In this document: in pieces, positions 1 through 8,143 of the stretch | How positions within the stretch are numbered: the stretch's first letter is position 1 | Layout of the letters: the number at the start of each line of letters is the position of its first letter | DNA from: UBA11872 sp965198285 | Lineage (GTDB): Bacteria; Chloroflexota; UBA11872 | NCBI GenBank assembly: GCA_965198285.1 | Contig: OZ240251.1 | Coordinates: forward strand, 868,001 to 932,000 | DNA length: 64,000 bases | Reading direction: 5' to 3' | Made by a program: the position numbers and the translations under genes | The notes under the pieces: generated by a model | The model's database searches: none | Seen by the model: the letters and a program-made list of their open reading frames with translations, nothing else | What the model was told of the DNA's origin: nothing

Positions 1-1
1 G

Positions 2-682
2 ATGCTGCTCATGAGCGCCCATCTGGTGCCCGCCGTCGCGATTGTCGATCCCGACCCCACCTTCACCATGCCGGCGTCCGTAACCGCTTCAACCGGGCTG
101 GACGCCCTTACGCACGGCATCGAGGCGTACGTCTCGCGCCGCCGCTTCCCGATCACCGACGCGCTCGCGATCGACGCGATTGACCGCATCGGCCGGTTCA
201 TGGCCCGCGCCTACCACCACCCCGACGACGCCGAAGCCCGTGAGGAGATGCTGGTCGCCTCGCTGCATGCCGGCCTGGCCTTCAACAACGCCTCGGTGGC
301 CCTGGTCCACGGGATGTCGCGCCCCATCGGCGCCTACTTCCACGTGCCCCACGGCCTCTCCAACGCCATGCTCCTGCCCACCGTCATGGAATTCAGCCTC
401 GACGGCGACATCCCCCGCTTCGCCCACATCGCCCGCGTCCTCGGCGCCACCGAGCGCGACGACGATGCGGCAGCCGCGGCTGGCGTCGCCATCGTGCGCG
501 ACCTGGCGGCTGATCTCGAGGTCCCAACCCTCCGCGCCTGGGGCGTCGGCGCAGGCCGCTTCCGCCAAGTCATACCCGCCATGGCCCGCGACGCTCTAGC
601 CAGCGGCAGCCCCGCCAACAACCCCCGCCTCGCCACCCACGACGAAGTCGTCACCCTCTACGAAGCCGTTATCAGCCTCTGA
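2..682 (+). CDS. Iron-containing alcohol dehydrogenase, C-terminal part (cut by window edge)
   Basis: The visible 226 residues are the second half of a group III (iron-type) alcohol dehydrogenase, an NAD(P)-dependent oxidoreductase. The family signature DALTHGIEAY lies at residues 34-43. The metal-binding stretch HGMSRPIGAY (His103) followed by HVPHG (His117) is intact. The first visible residues correspond to the middle of the family fold (just before the conserved IVDPD strand), so the true start is upstream of the window and the Met at base 2 is internal. Substrate cannot be told from this half; maleylacetate reductase or a general alcohol dehydrogenase are both possible. It is followed by a 120-base gap before secA and is probably a separate transcription unit. 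Confidence 0.88.
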   Translation: MLLMSAHLVPAVAIVDPDPTFTMPASVTASTGLDALTHGIEAYVSRRRFPITDALAIDAIDRIGRFMARAYHHPDDAEAREEMLVASLHAGLAFNNASVALVHGMSRPIGAYFHVPHGLSNAMLLPTVMEFSLDGDIPRFAHIARVLGATERDDDAAAAAGVAIVRDLAADLEVPTLRAWGVGAGRFRQVIPAMARDALASGSPANNPRLATHDEVVTLYEAVISL

Positions 683-802
683 TCCCGGCGTGGCGTATCG
701 ATCGCTACACGTCACCCTTATCCCAGAATCCGTAGCCTCTCTCGATATACTCAAATGACGCTCCGCGCCCGCCGCGGGTGCTACGGCACTTAATCGACGG
801 AC

Positions 803-3451
803 ATGCCGCTGGGACTGCTGAAGCGAATAGTTGGCGACGATGCCGGCCGCACCGCGCGCCGCTTCGCGCCGCTGGTCAAACGCATCAACGCGCTGGAGTC
901 CGACGTGCGGGCCTGCTCGGACCAGGAATTGCTCGGCAAGACGCCTGAATTCCGGCAGCGCCTCGACGCAGGCGAGAAACTGGACGACTTGCTGCCAGAA
1001 GCCTTCGCCACCGTGCGCGAAGCCGTGCGACGTCACACCGGCGAGCGGCAGTTCGACGTGCAACTCATCGGCGGCGCGGTGCTGCATGGCGGCGACATTG
1101 CCGAGATGCGCACCGGCGAAGGCAAGACTTCGGTGGCCACGCTGGCCGCCTATCTCAACGCCTTGCCCGACGAGGGCGTGCACATCGTCACCGTCAACGA
1201 TTACCTGGCCAACCGCGACGCCAACTGGTATGGCCGGGCGTTGGTGGAGCGGCTTGGGCTGCGCGTCGGCGTCATCCAGCACGGCATGGCCGTCGACGAG
1301 CGGCGCGCCGCCTATGCCGCCGACCTGACCTTCGGCACCAACAACGAGTTCGGGTTCGACTACCTGCGCGACAACATGGTCCACGCGCTGGACGAGCGTG
1401 TGCAGCGCGGCTTGCACTACGGGATCGTTGACGAAGTCGACAACATCCTCGTCGACGAGGCGCGCACGCCGCTCATCATCTCCGGCGCGGCCGAGCAGTC
1501 CACCCAGCACTACTACCAAATGGCGCAGGTGGTGCGGCGGCTTGCGGAAGAGGCCCACTACACGCTCGATCTGAAGCTGCGCACGGCCAGCCTCACCGAG
1601 ACCGGCATCGCCGCCCTGGAGCGAATGCTCAACGTCGACAACCTCTACGACGAAGCGTCGTTCCAGCTCGTCCACTACGTCGAGCAGGCCCTGCGCGCCC
1701 ACGCCATCTACAGCCGCGGACGCGACTACGTGCTGTTCCGAGACGGTCGCGTGGTTGAGGGACGTGACCGGCGTGCCGAGGTCGTCATCGTGGACGAATT
1801 CACCGGCCGCCTGATGCACGGCCGCCGCTATAGCGAAGGTCTGCATCAGGCGATTGAGGCCAAGGAAGGCGTCGAGGTCCAGCGCGAGAGCCAGACGCTG
1901 GCCACCGTCACCTTTCAGAACTACTTCCGCATGTACGACAAGCTCGCGGGCATGACGGGTACCGCCAAGACCGAAGAGCAGGAATTCCGATCCATCTACG
2001 ACCTGAACGTCACGGTCGTGCCCACCAACCTGGAAATGGTCCGCGACGATCGGCCGGATCTGGTCTACCGCACGGCCAAGGCGCGTGATGAAGCCCTGAT
2101 TGACGCTTTGGCGGAGATTCACGCCGTCGGCCAGCCGATTCTCGTCGGTACCACCTCGATTGAGAAGTCCGAGGCGCTCAGTCAGCTCATCCAGCGGCGC
2201 GGCATTCCGCACAACGTCCTGAACGCCAAGTACCACGCCCACGAAGCCGTGATCGTGGCCGACGCAGGTCGCGAAGGCGCTGTGACGATTGCCACCAACA
2301 TGGCCGGGCGCGGCACCGACATCATCCTGGGTGGCAAGCCTGAGGGACTTGCTGCCGCCGACTGGCAGGCCGGGCATGACCGTGTGGTGGAGCTTGGCGG
2401 CCTCTACGTGCTGGGCACGGAACGCCACGAGGCCCGCCGCATCGACAACCAGCTCCGTGGCCGCTCCGGTCGCCAGGGCGACCCTGGCGGCTCGCAGTTT
2501 TACCTGTCGCTCGAAGACGACCTCATGCGTCGCTTCAGTTCCGACAAGATCAAGGGCGTCATGCAGCACTTGGGCGTCGAGGAGCACGTGCCTATCGAGA
2601 GCGGCATGGTTTCGCGGGCCCTGGAGTCCGCCCAGACCAAGGTCGAGGCCCACAACTACGAGATGCGCAAATACGTGCTGGAGTTCGACAACGTCATCAA
2701 CCAGCAGCGCGGCGTGATCTACGACCAACGCGAGCGCGTGCTCAACGCCGACGACCTGGAAGCGCTGTTCCTGGAAATGCTGGGTCAGGAAGTCGAGCGG
2801 CTCGTGGAAGCCCACGGCATTGAGCCGCATTCCGACATTTCCGAACTCGAGCCGCTCACGCAGGCCTACGCGGTGGCCATCGGCATTGACGGCCAGCAAC
2901 TAGTCCCCGCCGGCGACCTGGAGGGGTTGAAGAGCGACGACGTGGCCGAGCTGCTCAGCGCGGACGGCGAGGCTCGCTACAAACAGCGCCTGGCCGACAT
3001 CCCGCCGGACCTGGCGCCGCGGCTCCTGCGCTGGATGATGCTGCAGACCATCGACTACCTCTGGGTCAGTCACCTGACAGCTATCGAGGACGTGCGCCAG
3101 GGGATCGGCCTGCGGGCCTACGGGCAGCAGGATCCGCTGGTGGCGTTCAAGCGCGAAGCCTTCGGGATGTTCAGCGAGCTGATTGCCTCGATCCGCGCGG
3201 ACATCGTTCGGCGCTTCTTCCGAGTTCAGCTTCAGGCCCCGGTCGAGGAAGAGACCGTGCTGACCCGCCACCGCGACAGCCTGACCGACACGCCGGCGGC
3301 CACGGAGGACCGTCCAGCGGCGATCGCGCAGTCGGCCGCCAATCGCAACGGCGACGGCCAGGCGCCCCGCCTCAGCCGACGCCAGCGACGCGCCCAGGAA
3401 CGCGCCCGCAAGAAGCGCGAACGTCGGCGTAAGCGCCAGCGCGTCCACTAG
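803..3451 (+). CDS. secA: Preprotein translocase ATPase SecA
   Basis: SecA is the cytoplasmic ATPase that drives unfolded preproteins through the SecYEG channel. The 882-residue product has the normal SecA order: helicase-like NBD1 with Walker A MRTGEGKTS near residues 102-110, the preprotein cross-linking domain, the DEVD Walker B box near residue 211, NBD2 with the AGRGTDI motif near residue 500, and the C-terminal helical wing/scaffold. The usual C-terminal zinc-binding SecB-docking tail (CxCxnCH/C) is absent. Instead the last 20 or so residues are extremely Arg/Lys rich, which may bind lipid or nucleic acid. It lies 17 bases upstream of the prfB short ORF and is probably co-transcribed with it, a common secA-prfB neighbourhood. 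Confidence 0.97.
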   Translation: MPLGLLKRIVGDDAGRTARRFAPLVKRINALESDVRACSDQELLGKTPEFRQRLDAGEKLDDLLPEAFATVREAVRRHTGERQFDVQLIGGAVLHGGDIAEMRTGEGKTSVATLAAYLNALPDEGVHIVTVNDYLANRDANWYGRALVERLGLRVGVIQHGMAVDERRAAYAADLTFGTNNEFGFDYLRDNMVHALDERVQRGLHYGIVDEVDNILVDEARTPLIISGAAEQSTQHYYQMAQVVRRLAEEAHYTLDLKLRTASLTETGIAALERMLNVDNLYDEASFQLVHYVEQALRAHAIYSRGRDYVLFRDGRVVEGRDRRAEVVIVDEFTGRLMHGRRYSEGLHQAIEAKEGVEVQRESQTLATVTFQNYFRMYDKLAGMTGTAKTEEQEFRSIYDLNVTVVPTNLEMVRDDRPDLVYRTAKARDEALIDALAEIHAVGQPILVGTTSIEKSEALSQLIQRRGIPHNVLNAKYHAHEAVIVADAGREGAVTIATNMAGRGTDIILGGKPEGLAAADWQAGHDRVVELGGLYVLGTERHEARRIDNQLRGRSGRQGDPGGSQFYLSLEDDLMRRFSSDKIKGVMQHLGVEEHVPIESGMVSRALESAQTKVEAHNYEMRKYVLEFDNVINQQRGVIYDQRERVLNADDLEALFLEMLGQEVERLVEAHGIEPHSDISELEPLTQAYAVAIGIDGQQLVPAGDLEGLKSDDVAELLSADGEARYKQRLADIPPDLAPRLLRWMMLQTIDYLWVSHLTAIEDVRQGIGLRAYGQQDPLVAFKREAFGMFSELIASIRADIVRRFFRVQLQAPVEEETVLTRHRDSLTDTPAATEDRPAAIAQSAANRNGDGQAPRLSRRQRRAQERARKKRERRRKRQRVH

Positions 3452-3468
3452 CCGGGAGTTCTTCGCTT

Positions 3469-4600
3469 ATGACCGACGCCGTCGACACCACCGATCTTGA
3501 GGGCCGCGCGCGCCGCGCCCGGCAGCGCGTGACCGAGATTCGGAGGCATCTTTGACTTGGCGGCCAAGCGAGACGCGCTAGCCGAACTCGACCGTCAGGT
3601 AGCCGCTCCCAACCTCTGGGACGATCCTTCCCGCGCCCGCGACGTCATGCGCCGCTACCGGCAAGTCCAGGACGAAGTCGACCTGTGGGACCAGTTGGAC
3701 GCCGAAGCGGACGACGTGGTCGGCCTTGTGGAGTTCCTGGATCCGGGTGACGCCGAGCTCCAGCAGGAAATCGCGGGCGAAGTCGCCGCCCTGGAGACCC
3801 GCCTGGCTTCGTTGGAGTTTCAACTCCTGTTGGGTGACGAGTACGACGAGTACGACGCCTTCCTGACCGTCCAGTCAGGCGCGGGCGGCACCGAGTCGCA
3901 GGACTGGGCCGAGATGCTGCTGCGCATGTACTCCCGCTGGGCCGATGCGCGCGCGTTCACGCCTGAGGTTGTGGATATCTCGCACGGCGAAGAGGCGGGC
4001 ATCAAGAGCGCGACGCTGCGCGCTTCGGGCCGTTACGCCTACGGCTATCTCAAGGCCGAGCGCGGGGTTCATCGGCTCGTCCGGCTCTCGCCGTTCGACG
4101 CCAGCAATCGCCGCCACACCTCCTTCGCGCGCGTGGACGTCGTGCCGGTACTGGAGGATCTGAACGAGGTGGCGATCAGCCCGGATGAGCTTCGCGTTGA
4201 GACGTTCCGGGCCAGTGGCGCCGGCGGCCAGTACGTCAACAAGACCGACTCGGCGGTACGCATCCGTCACGAGCCCACCGGCATCGTGGTCTCGTGCCAA
4301 AACCAGCGCTCGCAGCACCAGAACCGCGAGGTCGCCATGGAAATGCTCGGCGCGCGCCTGCTGGAACGGCAGATCGCCGAGCGCGAGGCTAAGCAGGCCC
4401 GGCTGCGCGGCGACCAGGCCGCCGTCGACTTCGGCAGCCAGATTCGCTCCTACGTCCTGCATCCCTATCGCCAGGTGAAGGACCTGCGCACCGGGCTCGA
4501 GGTCGGCAACGCGGACGCAGTGCTTGATGGACGCATCGATCCCTTTATCGAGGCGTGGCTCCGCGCGTCGATTTCGGCCGGAAGCGACGCCCGCGCGTGA
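3469..4600 (+). CDS. prfB: Peptide chain release factor 2, made by programmed +1 frameshift
   Basis: RF2 recognises UGA and UAA and triggers peptide release on the ribosome. Frame one runs from ATG 3469 for 28 codons and ends ...R-R-H-L then TGA at 3553-3555. The remainder (348 codons) is in the +1 frame from GAC at 3554. Joined, the protein is about 376 residues, close to the family length of about 365. The RF2 specificity tripeptide SPF lies near residue 208 and the catalytic GGQ near residue 253. The shift site CTT-TGA-C, preceded by the SD-like GGAGG at 3542-3546, matches the classic autoregulatory arrangement: when RF2 is scarce the ribosome slips at CUU and makes more RF2. An annotation that starts at TTG 3557 would miss the N-terminus. 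Confidence 0.96.
3541..3556 (+). promoter_or_regulatory. RF2 programmed +1 frameshift signal
   Basis: Sequence reads CGG AGG CAT CTT TGA C. An internal Shine-Dalgarno-like GGAGG sits two codons before the slippery CUU followed by the in-frame UGA and a C, the same spacing as in the E. coli prfB site. The downstream frame opens at GAC 3554. Confidence 0.95.
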
Positions 4601-5799
4601 TCGCCGGGCTGCCAGATCGGGCGCCCGGGCGTCTCGTGGCGGCCATCGTCGCGCTTGGCGTGGTCGGCCTCGCCTGGCTCAGCTTCGGTGCGTCCCCGGT
4701 CGGCGCGGCCCCATCGCTTCAGGCCGATCTCGGCGCTGACGTCGAGATACGTTCCGCTATCACCTTCCGTCTCGATGCGCCGTGGATTGGTCCGCCGCCG
4801 TCCAGCGTGTCCATCCTGTTCGGGCTACCGCACGGCACGGTCACTCGGCGCGGCCGCGCGCCGTTCGAAGTTGCCGACGGCCGCCTGACCGCCTCGCACC
4901 GCTGGCGTCCCCGTGGGACGCTCCTTCCGGGCGCCGAGATCGAATACCGGTTCGCGGTTCGTGGCTCGGAGGGTACGGCGCACACCGCAACTAGCACCGT
5001 GACCTACATCGACCGCGAACTCACCTGGCAGAACCAGTCCGAAGGCCTGGTGGACATCTGGTGGTATGCGGGCGGGGAGGGTCTGGCCACTGACGCCGTG
5101 AATGGTGTGCGCCGCGGGCTGGCGGCGCTCGAGGCCGACTTCGGGTTGCAACTCCAGCGCCGGACGCGGCTGGTCCTCTATGCCGACGATGCCCGCATGC
5201 GCGCCGACATGGGCCGCGGCACGCGCCCGTGGGTGGGCGGCGTCGCCGCCGCCCGGTTTAATCTGATCGTGCTCTATGCCTCCGAGTTCGAATGGGGTCG
5301 AACCACGCTCCCCTCCACCATTGCCCACGAGTTGACGCACATTGCCATCGAACACGCCATCGGCGAGCCACCGCGGAACCTACCGAGCTGGCTACACGAA
5401 GGCGTTGCCACCGTCGTCGAAGGCGCCGTGGCTGAGCGCTTCTCCTACGACGACATCCTGGCAGCATCCGTGGAAGCGAATCGGCTCGTCTCGTTGCGCG
5501 GTCTGACTGGGTCGTTCCCTGTGCAGGGAAGCCGCGCCGTGTTGGCGTACGCCCAGAGCAACTCCTTCGTCAAGTTCGTCATCGACCGCTGGGGACGTTC
5601 CGCTATCACGCAGATCCTGGAGGCCTACCGCGAGGGCTCATCCCAGGACGCGGCGCTTCGGCAAGCCGTGGGTCTTGGGCTTAATGCGCTCGAACAACAG
5701 TGGCTCGCTACCCTTGGCTTGACTGCGACGAGATCCGCGGCGAGTTCGAGCGTTCCGTCCACCGCTTGGGCATTCGCGCTGCCCCGTGCCCCCACATGA
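4597..5799 (+). CDS. Membrane-anchored MA-like (gluzincin) metallopeptidase
   Basis: A predicted exported zinc peptidase. A hydrophobic segment of about 18 residues follows a basic N-terminus and acts as anchor or signal peptide. A beta-rich region follows, then the zinc motif HELTH with the third ligand glutamate 20 residues later in WLHEGVA, the arrangement seen in peptidase MA-like proteins. The frame is open upstream to GTG 4555 inside prfB. GTG 4597, which overlaps the prfB stop as GTGA, is preferred because it matches the tight coupling of this run and places the basic residues right before the membrane segment. The stop overlaps the ftsE start as ATGA. Position before ftsEX suggests a role in envelope or wall processing, which is inference. 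Confidence 0.8.
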   Translation: MIAGLPDRAPGRLVAAIVALGVVGLAWLSFGASPVGAAPSLQADLGADVEIRSAITFRLDAPWIGPPPSSVSILFGLPHGTVTRRGRAPFEVADGRLTASHRWRPRGTLLPGAEIEYRFAVRGSEGTAHTATSTVTYIDRELTWQNQSEGLVDIWWYAGGEGLATDAVNGVRRGLAALEADFGLQLQRRTRLVLYADDARMRADMGRGTRPWVGGVAAARFNLIVLYASEFEWGRTTLPSTIAHELTHIAIEHAIGEPPRNLPSWLHEGVATVVEGAVAERFSYDDILAASVEANRLVSLRGLTGSFPVQGSRAVLAYAQSNSFVKFVIDRWGRSAITQILEAYREGSSQDAALRQAVGLGLNALEQQWLATLGLTATRSAASSSVPSTAWAFALPRAPT

Positions 5800-6476
5800 T
5801 CGTTCTGCAAAACGTCACCAAGGTCTACCCCAGCGGGACGGTGGCCCTCGACGACGTCAGCCTCCAGATCGACGAGCGCGAGTTCGTGTTCCTCGTGGGC
5901 CCCAGCGGCGCCGGCAAGACCACGCTCATCCGGCTCATCAACCGGGACACGACGCCTGACAGCGGCAGCGTCTTCGTCGAGAACGTCGACGTCACGCGCA
6001 TTCCGCGCCGCGCAGTGCCAAAGCTCCGACGTCGCGTCGGCATGATCTACCAGGACTACAAGCTGCTCCCTGCCTTCTCGGTGCGTCAGAACGTGGAGTT
6101 CGTGCTCAAGTCCACCGGCGAGTTCAACGGGCGCACCGCGAAATGGGTAGACGAAGCGCTTGACCTGGTGCAGCTAAGCGATCGCGCCGACCATCACCCA
6201 CACGAACTTTCGGGCGGCGAGCAGCAGCGCGCCGCCATCGCCCGCGCCATCGTCCGGCGCTGTCCGATCCTCGTCGCCGACGAGCCGACCGGCAACCTGG
6301 ATCACGCCACCAGCTGGGACACGATTCAACTATTGGTGCGGATCAACGCGCTCGGCGCAACGGTGCTCATGGCCACCCACAATCGGGAAATCGTGAACAC
6401 CATGCGGCGCCGCGTCATCGAAATCGCGGATGGCAAGGTCGTGCGCGACGAACTCGGCGGCGGTTATGACGGCTAA
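5796..6476 (+). CDS. ftsE: Cell division ABC transporter ATPase FtsE
   Basis: FtsE is the cytoplasmic ATPase of the FtsEX complex, which couples cell division or elongation to peptidoglycan hydrolase activation. The 226-residue protein has Walker A GPSGAGKT (35-42), Q-loop (YQD, 85-87), signature LSGGEQQ (138-144), Walker B VADEPTGNLD and H-loop His195. It is of typical FtsE length. The start at ATG 5796 overlaps the upstream stop as ATGA. A longer frame back to 5700 would lie inside the metallopeptidase gene and adds nothing conserved. The gene overlaps ftsX by 11 bases, implying translational coupling and equal production of the two subunits. Confidence 0.96.
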   Translation: MIVLQNVTKVYPSGTVALDDVSLQIDEREFVFLVGPSGAGKTTLIRLINRDTTPDSGSVFVENVDVTRIPRRAVPKLRRRVGMIYQDYKLLPAFSVRQNVEFVLKSTGEFNGRTAKWVDEALDLVQLSDRADHHPHELSGGEQQRAAIARAIVRRCPILVADEPTGNLDHATSWDTIQLLVRINALGATVLMATHNREIVNTMRRRVIEIADGKVVRDELGGGYDG

Positions 6477-7359
6477 GCTCAACGTCCTGCGCTACGTGTT
6501 GGGCGCCGCCATGCTCGGCCTCTGGCGCAACCGCACCATGACTCTGGGCGCCGTGGTGACCACGGCCGTCATGCTGGTCACCCTGGCCGCCTTCCTCGCG
6601 ATCAACGACACGCTGAACGAGATGGTCACGGCGCTCGGCCGCAAGAGCAACCTGATCGCCTATGTCCGCGACGACGCGCGCCCCTCCCGGATCACCGCGA
6701 TCATGCGGGACCTGGAGCAACGGCCCGGTGTTGGTGAGGTCCTCTTCGTCACCAAGGACGATGCCCTCCGCATCTTCCAGGAGCGTTTCTTCGACCAGCG
6801 CGACGTGATCGACATCCTGCAGGCCAACCCTCTACCGGCCAGCGTCGAGCTCCGGATGGACGACCCGGCGGTCCTGCCGGCGCTGGCCGAAGAGTTGCGC
6901 GGGTTGACGGATGTGTTCGAGAGCGTGGCGGTGCCGCTCGACGTGGTCGAGCGCCTGATCTCCATCAGCAACGTCTCGCGCGCCGCCGGCACGGCCATGA
7001 TCGTGGCGCTCACCGCCGTCGCCTTGTTCGTGATCGCCAACACCATCCGCATCGCGGTCTACGCGCGCCGGCAGGAGATCGAAATCATGAAGCTGGTCGG
7101 CGCGACCGACTGGTTCGTGCGCGGCCCGTTCATCATCGAGGGCGCCGTGATCGGCCTGGTGGGCGCCACGCTGGCCGCGATCGCGCTCATAGTGCTCTAC
7201 CTGCAGGCCGCGCCAACTGTTACCCGGATCATCTCGTTCTTGCCCATCGCCACCGATGTGTCGTTCGTCCGCAACCTCGCCGTCTTCATCGTGCTGGTCG
7301 GATTCGTGGTTGGCAGCGTCGGGAGCTACGTCTCTGTGCGCCGCTACCTCGCGGTATAG
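6466..7359 (+). CDS. ftsX: Cell division permease-like protein FtsX
   Basis: FtsX is the membrane partner of FtsE. The 297-residue product has the FtsX layout: cytoplasmic N-terminus, TM1 about 26-46, an extracytoplasmic domain of about 120 residues (47-170), then TM2 about 174-194, TM3 about 223-246 and TM4 about 270-290. The EIEIMKLVGATDWF segment between TM2 and TM3 is the family's hallmark coupling region. ATG 6466 was chosen because it gives the standard N-terminus and an 11-base overlap with ftsE; frame upstream to 6430 is inside ftsE. The extracytoplasmic loop is where a hydrolase or adaptor would be bound. Confidence 0.95.
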   Translation: MTAKLNVLRYVLGAAMLGLWRNRTMTLGAVVTTAVMLVTLAAFLAINDTLNEMVTALGRKSNLIAYVRDDARPSRITAIMRDLEQRPGVGEVLFVTKDDALRIFQERFFDQRDVIDILQANPLPASVELRMDDPAVLPALAEELRGLTDVFESVAVPLDVVERLISISNVSRAAGTAMIVALTAVALFVIANTIRIAVYARRQEIEIMKLVGATDWFVRGPFIIEGAVIGLVGATLAAIALIVLYLQAAPTVTRIISFLPIATDVSFVRNLAVFIVLVGFVVGSVGSYVSVRRYLAV

Positions 7360-7369
7360 GAGTGCGCCT

Positions 7370-8050
7370 CTGATCGTTGTGCAGGGAGTTAGCAAGCGCT
7401 ACGACGGAGAGGTGGCGCTCGCGGACGTTTCAATCGCGATCGCCCGCGGCGAGTTCGCCTTTCTGATAGGCGCCAACGGCGCGGGCAAGACCACCCTGCT
7501 CCGGATTCTCCTGCGCGAGGAACCGTTCGACACCGGCGTCGTGCTGGTCAACGGCGTCGACGTGTCCAAGATTCGCGGCGCCGCGCTCACTAAATTTCGC
7601 CGGCGTATTGGCGTGGTGTTTCAGGACACCCGCCTGCTGCCCAACGCCACCGTCCGCGAAAACGTCGGCTTGCCCTTGCAGGTCCGCGGCCACGCCAGCC
7701 GGGACATCGACGCCGCCGTGGCGGCCGTGCTCGATCGCGTAGCCCTGTCCGACAAGGCCGAGCGCTTTCCCCGACAGCTTTCCGGCGGCGAACAGCGCAA
7801 GGTCGCGCTGGCGCGCGCCGTCGTTGCCAAGCCCGACATCCTGCTCTGCGACGAACCCACCGACAGCATCAACCCCGCCCACGCGCGCGAGATCATCGGC
7901 TTGCTGTTTGAAATCAACGGCGAGGGCGTCACCACCCTGGTCGCCACGCACGACAGCGAAATCGTGAACGATCTTCGCCGCCGCGTTATCCGCATGGACG
8001 CCGGCGCCGTCCTAGCCGACGAACCCGTGGGCGTATTCAACTCAAGCTAA
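7370..8050 (+). CDS. Second FtsE-like ABC ATPase with probable CTG start and altered D-loop
   Basis: A close relative of the FtsE two genes upstream and, if started at CTG 7370, of the same length (226 residues). Both N-termini align (MIVLQNVTKVY against L/M-IVVQGVSKRY). CTG is favoured because GGAG at 7359-7362 lies 7 bases before it; the next alternative, GTG 7379, is 16 bases away and removes the first strand. Walker A GANGAGKT (34-41), signature LSGGEQRK and H-loop THD are intact. The segment after Walker B reads DEPTDSINP where FtsE has DEPTGNLD, so the D-loop Asp is replaced. It has no second FtsX; it may serve FtsX as an alternative ATPase or another permease. The 10-base gap from ftsX indicates the same operon. 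Confidence 0.85.
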   Translation: MIVVQGVSKRYDGEVALADVSIAIARGEFAFLIGANGAGKTTLLRILLREEPFDTGVVLVNGVDVSKIRGAALTKFRRRIGVVFQDTRLLPNATVRENVGLPLQVRGHASRDIDAAVAAVLDRVALSDKAERFPRQLSGGEQRKVALARAVVAKPDILLCDEPTDSINPAHAREIIGLLFEINGEGVTTLVATHDSEIVNDLRRRVIRMDAGAVLADEPVGVFNSS

Positions 8051-8143
8051 CGCTACCCGCACCGCCGCCCAACGGCAGCGTTCTCACCGCCCGCTCACCC
8101 CGCTGCGATACCGTGGAATCAGCCGCCTCCGGTCGTACGTCCC

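Noticed and set aside
596..2899. A 767-codon open frame antisense to secA
   Set aside because: GC-rich codon bias keeps the complementary frame open; composition is Val/Gly/His/Asp-rich with no domain, and secA is certain.
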